DNA of 64,000 nucleotides from CBDBJR01 sp965206445 (GTDB lineage Bacteria > Pseudomonadota > Gammaproteobacteria > Arenicellales > Poriferihabitantaceae): the NCBI GenBank assembly GCA_965206445.1, contig CBDBJR010000001.1, forward strand, positions 434,001 through 498,000, given 5' to 3'. The translations under genes were made by a program, and so were the position numbers. The stretch's first letter is position 1. Each line of letters opens with the position of its first letter. The notes under the pieces are model-generated. The model was not told the origin of the DNA. It saw only the letters and a program-made list of their open reading frames with translations, and ran no database searches. This document shows positions 62,401 through 64,000 of this stretch, piece by piece.

Positions 62401-64000
62401 CCGATTGACATCCTCGTTGAGGGGCCGCCGCTGGCGGCCACGCTGATGGACCGCAGCTACCCGGTCGGCCGGGCGATCCCGCCCCTGATTCTGCCGCCGG
62501 ATCCGCGCACATCCTTCAACCGCCCCGTCGTCTACGCGCTGACCGGCCCGGACGGCGTCGATCTGGCGACCGCCGTGCCGGGGCTGACGTTTAACCCGGG
62601 CCAGATCACGCGCTTGCTGTCCGGCATCCCGACCGCCGTCGGCGGCCCGCTGACGCTGACCTACCGCATCACCCGGGACGATGGCAGCACCGCCGCGGCC
62701 ACCTTTGACCTCACCATCACCGGCCCGCGTCTGACCGCGCCGGCCGCGCAGGACTATTCGCGCGGCCTCCCGATCCCGCCGCTGACGCTGCCGCCGGCGA
62801 CCGCCGCCGATGGCCGCGAAGTGGCTGCCGCCGTGGCCGCCTACACGCTGACCGGGCCGGCCGGCGTGCTGCTGGCGCGCGCGGTGCCGGGGCTGATATT
62901 TGACCCGCGCACCCGTGTGCTGACCGGCACGCCGCTCGTCACCGGTACCACCGAGCTGGTCTATGGCGTCGACGCCATGGGCCTTGACCGCGTGCGCTTT
63001 ACCGTCGTCGTCGGTGCCGGGTCGGGGCTGGTGGTGCCGCCCGATCTGACGTTCGAGGCCGGTCGGCCGGTCAGCACCGCGCCGCTGCCGGCGGCCATCG
63101 GCATGGGCCTGCCGACCTATGTGCTGACCGGGCCGGCCGGCGCACCGCTGGCGCGCACCGTGCCGGGGCTGACGTTTGAGCCGCTGGCGCGCACCCTGTC
63201 GGGCACGCCGACCACCGCCGCCGACCCGGTGACGCTGACCTACAGCGCCACTGCGCCGGCCGGCGGCGAGCAGGCGGCGCCGCGCGTCTCCACGGTGCGG
63301 TTTACCGTGACCGTCCGCGGGCCGCGGCTGCCGGCCGTCGCCGATCAGCGCACCGCCGCCGGCGCGCCGCTCTCGCTGGTGCTGCCGGCGGCCACCGACA
63401 CCCGCGGCGAGCCCACCTACACGCTGACCGCCGCCGCCGGGCTGCCGGCGGCGCTGGCGTTTGCGCCGGCCACGCTGACGTTGTCCGGCACGCCGACGAT
63501 GGGGGGCATTACGACCCTGACCTACACCGTCGAGGACGACGTCGGTGTGGCCACGGTGGAATTTGCGCTCACGCTGCTCGGGCCGCGGCTGCCGGCGGTC
63601 GCCGACCGGAGCTATCCGGTCAACACCGCGCTCACCCTGCGCCTGCCGGAGGTGACGCAGGCCAACGGCCCGGTGACCACTACGCTGCGCGGCCCGGACA
63701 ACGGCCCGCTGCCCAGCGGGCTGGTGTTCACGTCGGCCAGCCGCCAGCTGTCCGGCACGCCGACGCGCACCAGCGACGCGACCGAGCTGATCTATACGGC
63801 CACCGACGCCGACGGTACCGCGACGCGCCGCTTCCGCATCACCATCACCGGGCCGCGGCTGGTCGGGCCGGTCAATCAGGCGTATACGATCAACACGCCG
63901 CGCCCCGCCCTGACGCTGTCGGCAGTGACCACCGCGGTCGGCCCGGTGACCTATCGGCTGGTCGGGCCGGAAGGCGCGCCGGTGTCGCGCACCGTGCCGG
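41473..64000 (+). CDS. Giant secreted Ig-like (He_PIG) repeat protein, 3' end outside window
   Basis: I read this frame codon by codon and found no stop over 22,528 bases (7,509 codons). It begins MALRPVCGGWLPTFPRTAVL with a hydrophobic core and AHQAAGQ, a Sec signal peptide. About 74 repeats of roughly 100 residues follow. Each has the He_PIG signature: (A/T)YTLTGP, LPGLTFDP--R-LSGTPT, LTYTATD-VGTA, F-VTV-GP-L--P--Q-Y-VG and LPAATD. The first seven are more divergent; later ones share many identical codons. The mature part is rich in Thr, Ala, Gly, Pro and Val; I saw one lysine (50689) and few cysteines. By family it is a surface adhesin or filamentous protein of Ig-like beta-sandwiches. Its anchor or export domain would lie beyond the window. 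Confidence 0.88.
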   Translation, partial: MALRPVCGGWLPTFPRTAVLALVLALTAHQAAGQDSGPAVPPPPAFPDAVGLGVNAQDDQVELHYRLGQNIDPATLPQATGGIGQIIYSLTPAQVAQGLDIIGLNFDPANRRLTGTPLVAGFGLRNLDGVPSLSGAGNVINRGYPYFYRARDAVGRTASTLVFITVCEDDGVPAGDQSCTPPTYTPLQASFPVTEHNLLPVAVDVSAIDEATGGTGRAPSLVYSLSPLPGGLTFDPVTRRLTGTPDRPRATGRDIDRGSGNTFRATGRVIDIGSGTTFIVGSIDITIFPVGPQWSLSPAQADRRVSINFVTPVVTLGQAPPTNTDGALTYSLTGEDGGPLPAYLRLRVVNFGGSDGATIEVIGQAVRAAGLRGGDSFRVRLTVTDQVGSASVFILITFSALALPETFVNQSEAPVLPINQPVEPILRLPDAIGAVGEVTYTLHTLLGAREVNPADDPRLAGLVYDPVNRTLSGTPTVAAQLVQMRYRATDDLDTVQSRIDIRLTGPELPVPEEQTWPLGDSVRLTLPQGRITDALIDGGTYTLTGPNGIDLSPLSGLTFDPATRILSGTPTVVGSVELTYRLDVTEETVRSSGAPLPQFGTAVETFTVTVFDPAIGLAPDPGDVTGLMLPIPGVPRYPVGTPIIGLILPPARNIEGAATYTLTGTLPAGLSFDPIHRGLFGTPTNGGRTTLIYRVRDDVATAATPITITITGPELPPQSDVAYVSGQTVNLSLPVARGDGGDVTYTLINLDDDSPLPGGLSLLQNPPRLIGRARNDRRVGGSAIEMFIYNATRGGLTSSITFTLTITGLLLNVSDETFSDRTLPLGQPVSLRLQASSSSAAFIYRLVGPNGADLSAVPGLTFNPGSRVLSGTPTQVTDPVTLVYTITPQNPADRDRLGTARASFTVTVVGPSLTAPLGQTWPVDSAIRPLVLPLATNTVGQVAYRLTGPDNGPLPTGLVFTPVSRVLSGTPVSTEVTPLTYSATDAAGTASARFTVTLIDTTPAPAQLPSISNQSYAIGQQRSQLLPLATNTVGQVTYRLTDLNGVAISALPNLRGLRFNPTARTLSGTLTFATTTALPVIYTATHAGGTVRAVFNIVPTGIVFANVPDAITALVGAAVSHRPAAVSSGGGGAGAIFTLTGPGGAALATLAPGLSFNRATGFISGTPTAAVGPLTLTYRFTDRNGITSTAPPFSLTVLRVSTLSLAVPGLTLPVRGEISLILPPAIGVTSDAARYTLRDANGQLVRGGSVGLGTLRFTDSGNFIRRLSGTGPRAAGTTTLTYRVTDFALDGDGVRTEIQATTTFTIRFVGAALSIPPLLSERLFTLARSTLQLPSATGATGQVTYRLTGPNGRDLTELPGLTFNPASRILSGRPSLRADVSSSLMLLLAYAATDDVTTVSRTFFVTIIRTLSNPPIRRYLVGRAIPPLTLPELATAVSDPVYTVTARLGNSDLDEALADGAPGLTFNPQTRVLSGTPTVDRRVDLLYVATDLATDLLRDLRFSRLLTIALSIDNPVLTTPANQRYIVGIAIDPLTLPADPADAGDTTYTLTDSNGAALADTVPGLTFNPQTRILSGTPTAVRVAPVRLRYTATAADNSASRLFTVAVTGLLLSGAPAAQRYPVGAAIAELTLPAATATDLTDGPVAYHLTGPNGVDLAALPGLTYAAAERILSGTPSAAVGPVTLTYRVTDPFTTIAVTFPVTVTGPRLPAPDNRSYTVGVAISPVILPPVRGFVPPERGFVGPPVYRLDLSALPGLTFDAARRILSGTPSAATAGPLTLMYRVRDDTAAAAVGFTVNVAPHGPGLGAPPNQRYPVGAAIAALTLPAATDLDGPARYTLTGPNRLDLSALPGLTFDAAERILSGTPTAAAGPVTLHYTAGGDNGAATVTFSVTAIGLRLTAPPSQSYVIGTAIRALTLPAATNTVGPPVAYTLTGPSGADLAALPGLTFDAASRILSGTPTAAARPLTLTYTATGTTATTTATADATFRVTVTAIGPSLSAPPAPTVPVGREFRLALPAAENTAGEVIYVLVGPSDTELAADVPGLTFDPVSRVLSGTPTVAGVTTLTYLVLDTAVGVGTTAARVDFRFTVTPALTLSAPANQTVRAGRALRLAPLPAATGAVGSLTYRLTGANGAAVDAILPGLTFTPDDRTLSGTPTTVAGPITLHYTATAADAPPATVTFTLSVTAGPALTAPVNQRFPVGRPIPPLTLPLATGAVGLPAYRLTGPNGVDLSALPGLTFDPARRILSGTPTVAAAPVTVRYAVRDPNALAVTSFTIAITGPRLAAIDDQIWPVGVAIAPLTLPPGRAATGLPAYTLTTAGATLASALPGLTYDPVSRILSGTPTRITGAAPVLLRYTVGDAVGLAARRFTVTVPGPQLPPTLPPRTFATGEPLSPLTLPAATPASVTGAIVYALTGPAGEALAALVPGLRFDPASRLLSGVPASGLEPTRLRYTAGDAVGTAVAAFVVTVLGPRLTAPADQVYPVGTGIPPLVLPAADNLRGSPGYTLTGANGLALATALPGLTFDPATRTLSGTPASAAVVGLTYRVTDSIATARAVFRVTVVGPSLATPDDLDHVVGAEISPTVLPLARGNQGRTRYALTAADGRSLTAATGLIFTPDSRVLSGTPTVVGDVRLRYTARDAVGTAAVSFSIRFTTSLQLRAPAAQTWGLGRRISPLRLPLATELTGAATYTLTGPGGGPLPPGLTFIAFARGLTGTPLQRGVTTLTYTARDNVGAAQVQFDVTVNGLQVVQEQSVSGEFSNLFTGREIIRSRGLPLVLPEALDTTGEVTYSLTGERGGPLPPGMRFDPVTRRVFGTPTTGTDPTQSRRILRQLVYTATDSISTDSVLLDLLIRGPQLRAPADQRYVVGMESFLALPEAIVDIIRSVGANPVYTLTGPGGAALADVLPGLTFSTASSPPVLFGTPTTSVGRVTLTYAVTSGLSDTQNFLTATASATFDVTVSGARLRSPLDASYPAGLPIRPLTLPQATGLVGAATYTLTVTGGSDFSGRTFEDALRGLVFDPETRVLSGTPLSGNDDPVMMVYAVTDTVGTVSVRFEIRLTGLDAGLKTLPDVRPRIPFVTFLLALTNDPRRRGTLSYGLLGPDGGPQPPWTRFQLQHGQIVLTICPCPFVGPMTLTYTITDTFTDPFRGEVVSVIRVPLEFTVLGLVQPNTPDDQSWPAGVAIDPVVLPAAINTHLEDQDDLEAVYTLTGPGGIPLAAAVPGLTFDPETRTLSGRPTTAAEPVTLIHSATAIVRIDNDREIFDTVSARFRVTITGLRLPTPADRHYTIGAIDTLPLPAATDATGPVTYALTGPDGTDLAADDNALGLVFAPDARTLSGFPLFAGTRTLTYRATDDQATAATQFTVSVVAAGPSLVAPPMQTWRAGVPVDLVLPAADGVTGAVSYYLLRAGGDPLALPGLTFTAASRTLSGAPTGSFNDPITLVYAADDDRGTAVVTFVVTVDGPRLPVVTPPVYGVGESGREVLLPPAAGTTGSVTTTLTGADGTPLGDLLPGLRFDPVSRTLSGTLTNRPAPGADSATAETDLATVDVPLRYTATDTVGTATARFDLRIAGLRLPTVAEQRFPAGHPIPFRTLLPPAVATQRGLGTLTTYALTGPDGGLPPGLRFDPDSRALLGTPSAAAGPVTLTYTAAGPFGPDTSIATTTFDLVITGPQLPAPGDQSWPSGVPIPDLVLPLATNPTAATTYMLVGPDLDTPLAAAVPGLTFTAATRTLSGTPTTSAVPVTLRYIAADDNGITTHRFTVTITGPRPTPALAALVADGLSWDVGVPTPAVALPPAAGVTDRARYALTAADGGALPPGLRFDPARRLLFGPPTVGGVTRLRYTVTDAGVAVAFEFTLTAIGPQLAAVANQRFAAGQPVSLTLPAASMPAAALDGAFTYTLAAVAGSALADALPGLTFAPATRTLSGTPPAATDPVTLVYRAAVGTDATAVVRRFTVTITGPRLRRLGNRSVTLGSDLPPITLPAATDSADPTYTLVGLSDVPVSIVLPGLTFAPASRTLSGRPLQVGAATLTYTATDRVGSSSVRFDVVVAAAGPGLVAPGNQRWPVGRPLPPLTLPAATNVAADGTVTYRLTDSTGAALARVVPGLTFDAATRVLSGTPAPADPVTLTYTATDTVGSVTVTFDATVIGPRLRVPPALRLVSGRPIAPQVLPAATHLTVTRTGSATYTLTGPNGRDLRALPGLMFNPTLRLLTGSPPAGADPVTLTYTVADDVGTVAVRFAVTVAGPQLRAPANQSYPVGRSITALTLPLGDNLDAGASPAYTLTGPADADGNPRSLAASVPGLTFAPTTRVLTGIPTTLGATVLTYRITTAAGRSMAAFHLAVTALAPSLSAPDRVFAVGRALPAPLVLPPVDGFVIGPLTYALTGAGADLATTVPGLTFDPLSRTLSGTPLAAAAPVVLIYRATDDQGSASARFRVTVDGPSLPPLSAPGFEFPVGRAAELVLPLADHPTGGVRYRLTGPAGAPVAALLPGLRFASTTRTLSGTPTAAGAAVLLTYTATDAVGVTSVRFAATITGPGLRPPAALTLGRGRAVSRVLPLADHPTGGVRYTLTGPAGADGNPRSLAASVPGLAFSPSTRRLSGIPTTAGDVTLTYTATDIVGTATTTFTLRVTSPRLTAPAAQRYPIGVAITPLTLPAADNTVGVPTYTLTGPNAADLAASVPGLTFAPATRRLSGTPTAGTGAAVMLRYSVTDGRGATTATFAVTIVGPTLRSPGDQSWPVGRPLTRLLAAAEHAQPPVLYALTADDGRALAAAVPGLTFNAATRTLTGTPTAAAAPVLLRYRVVDRAGAATVRFAATVTGPTLTPPVAQHVAPNVDITALTLPLATGTTGPVAYTLTAPDGADGNPVSLAAALPGLTFAPATRLLTGRPTGEGVVTLVYTATDDVGTARARFDVTVTRLRLAPPVPQSWLVGRAILPQRLPPATRGIGPVTYTLTGEVPGLTFTPATRTLSGTPLTAADPVTLRYTATDGASTVTQTFTFAVTGLRLPALADRRWPAGRPLELPLPQATGASGAVVYTLLAARRPAAPVEDALAAPVEVALATALPGLTFDPVARTLSGTPTRVTARPVRLTWSATDRLATTRVRFEVHVDGPTLTAPEAQFYLVGRRLPAVTLPPATGVIGSVAYALTGPDAAPLATVLPGLGFDAANRMLTGIPTTGTEPVMLTYTATGEGATGSVTFPVTVVGPRLAPLPDRAWRVGRTLGAVVLPLATDAVSAVTYRLTGPDSQNLARALPGLTFTPASRALTGRPAVAGETTLTYAAATVDDGTATAVFTVVISGGPQLAALAPRTRAFARGSPLLPLTLPPATNTVGALAYTLTGAAGTALASRLPGLTFDAAARTLSGTPTVVTAAPVMLTYTVTDEVGSAAQTVAVSVIGPRLSGPTPAQSYARGVAIVPLTLPATDAAGAATVYTLTATVTPDGSAAPTRIPVGAAIPGLTFDAAARTLSGTPMVVGMTTLTYTATDPPTDELAAATASATFAVVVTGPGLRAPAEQRYTAGVTSVPLTLPLATGTTGTATYALTGPSGADLAAVLPGLTFAPADRILSGRPVSGTAAVMLTYTVTDNASPVSATFSVTVGGPQLPAPVAERHYVAGTPLPGVALPAATNDRGATTYTLLGPDGVALAAAIPGLRFNPVTRVLSGTPTTGAADPITLTYIATDDDGTAAYRLRVTVDGPQLPPSPNRVFAAGVPIDVVLPAAANDRGTTIYTLTGADGIPVAELLAAGALTFTARTRRLTGQPIPDSNTARATATLIYTAADAVGVATQRFTLTVNRTGPTLSSPGNQVFAVGRALVPLTLPAAVSVVTAASTLTYALVGPNGRDVSALPGLTFDPASRTLSGTPTTGAGPLTLTYTVTENVAGDTTASGSSTVRFAVTISGPQLAALAAYAVAAGSAVDLTLPPATNDHGATVYALTAPRGAAVTTVLPGLTFDPTARTLSGTPSVGVNPVTLRYRATDADGTATVPFAVTVNGPTLTAPGAQSFIVGDPIPPLLLPAAGRISGPVFYTLTGPGGIGLGQAVPGLVFTPATRTLFGIPTRPTGGSVQLTYRATDADGTATATFAVTFPLTLPRPENVTVNGGEPVQVVLPVAGNSAGAGAVIYALVGPNGRDLSELAGLTFDPGTGTLFGTPTQPGQTAFQLTYSATDRRGTTSVDFFITINGPVLDAVAEVTFLAGNPTIQQLPTAVNANNSIASTYTLTGPNGGPLPAGLTFVASSTQRLTGTAPVVGTTTLTYTATAAISTDSELTGTATRIFDFIVVGPTVAAVANQNWPSGVPLALELPLVATRSIPGSEVSYSLTGPDGAALDALPGLSFDPALRFDPATRRLTGTPVTAGSTVLNYIVREFFEGFTSLTATVSFTVTVDGLRLLAVPGAQTLARGSSVALTLPAAARGATGSLPTYTLTGPHGVALASVLPGLTFDPVTRTLSGTPTAADPVLLTYTATDSVGADTAAFAVTISGPRLRALPDRSYRVGDPIRALTLPPATGTLIDGAVVYTLSDADGLLPPGLAFIPATRVLSGTPQVPTASDAPVTLTYRAQAAVSAATVSFDLTIAALPPVPELRLTTALQDQRFPAGQPLSPVVLPAAARGNLQTAVRYRLRNDPTDPNLPSELFEGLLLPTGVLFDPLTRTLTGQPLDVSPPSFRLIYTAEDVLGGRIEAVFTLHITGPRLLPSPTTLSSPVYQVGQSVTETLPLATNINGDATYALRGVLGEAVGVVVPGLTFRPDTRVLSGTLTTAGGSQLRYTATDTVGTDQRFIGITVLGPSLSSLPARVYTVNQEIASVVLPDGRRAGTDGPLTYTLTGPNGTPVAAAVPGLTFDPAANARLLSGTPTTVGATTLTYTLADARGAATETFPVIVVAGPGLTAPRLLAYPLGRVLTPLTLPAATDTVGDLRYTLTGPDGLAAAVPGLTFEPSSRTLSGRPTALGRVALRYTATDTAGSATVPIDILVEGPPLAATLMDRSYPVGRAIPPLILPPDPRTSFNRPVVYALTGPDGVDLATAVPGLTFNPGQITRLLSGIPTAVGGPLTLTYRITRDDGSTAAATFDLTITGPRLTAPAAQDYSRGLPIPPLTLPPATAADGREVAAAVAAYTLTGPAGVLLARAVPGLIFDPRTRVLTGTPLVTGTTELVYGVDAMGLDRVRFTVVVGAGSGLVVPPDLTFEAGRPVSTAPLPAAIGMGLPTYVLTGPAGAPLARTVPGLTFEPLARTLSGTPTTAADPVTLTYSATAPAGGEQAAPRVSTVRFTVTVRGPRLPAVADQRTAAGAPLSLVLPAATDTRGEPTYTLTAAAGLPAALAFAPATLTLSGTPTMGGITTLTYTVEDDVGVATVEFALTLLGPRLPAVADRSYPVNTALTLRLPEVTQANGPVTTTLRGPDNGPLPSGLVFTSASRQLSGTPTRTSDATELIYTATDADGTATRRFRITITGPRLVGPVNQAYTINTPRPALTLSAVTTAVGPVTYRLVGPEGAPVSRTVP
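42217..42306 (+). repeat. 45-bp tandem repeat (two copies) inside the giant gene
   Basis: Encodes RATGRDIDRGSGNTF then RATGRVIDIGSGTTF within the second Ig-like repeat. A small local duplication that lengthens one loop. Confidence 0.8.

Overview
The window is high-GC DNA from what looks like a proteobacterium, most likely a gammaproteobacterium. That guess rests on a minus-strand housekeeping block (leuA, a family 4 uracil-DNA glycosylase, yceH, mdh, nadD, rsfS, rlmH). No rRNA or tRNA gene was seen, so the lineage is not settled.

Positions 1-17121 hold a tandem array of eight paralogous plus-strand genes, the first cut by the window edge. Each product has a multi-membrane GT-C glycosyltransferase domain resembling the eukaryotic TMTC O-mannosyltransferases, then C-terminal TPR repeats. 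TPR number falls along the array: 11, 9, 7, 5, 4, 4, 4, 4. Two 42-codon deletion remnants of further copies lie between members 1-2 and 2-3. The eighth copy is set apart by a 409-bp gap and is followed 35 bp later by a DUF2723 (TMEM260-like) membrane protein gene (17157-19517), a second GT-C family.

Positions 19374-20466 are a 547-bp tandem duplication with REP-like hairpins. They lead into a polar amino acid ABC transporter (20401-23966: permease, binding protein, permease, ATPase). Convergent to it is a five-gene minus-strand operon: Rieske ferredoxin, Rieske oxygenase, two paralogous unknown proteins of about 207 residues, and a DUF1116 protein. An AT-richer, N-terminally eroded DNA methyltransferase and a class III aminotransferase gene follow (28.5-30.8 kb).

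Positions 30876-40799 are one minus-strand block: leuA, udg, yceH with a 33-bp minisatellite fused to its 5' end, mdh, a Fic protein, a family 2 glycosyltransferase, a nucleosidase-like protein, nadD, rsfS, rlmH and a small unknown gene. A Leu-rich leader ORF precedes leuA. Double-hairpin interspersed repeats are scattered near yceH.

From 41473 to the right edge one plus-strand frame stays open for 22.5 kb (more than 7,500 codons, checked codon by codon). It encodes a signal peptide and about 74 Ig-like (He_PIG-type) repeats, Thr-rich and almost free of lysine and cysteine. The most interesting reading of the window joins its two ends. TMTC and TMEM260 proteins in animals O-mannosylate Ig-like folds (cadherin and IPT domains), and here bacterial relatives of both sit in the same window as a giant secreted Ig-repeat protein. 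That link is inference.
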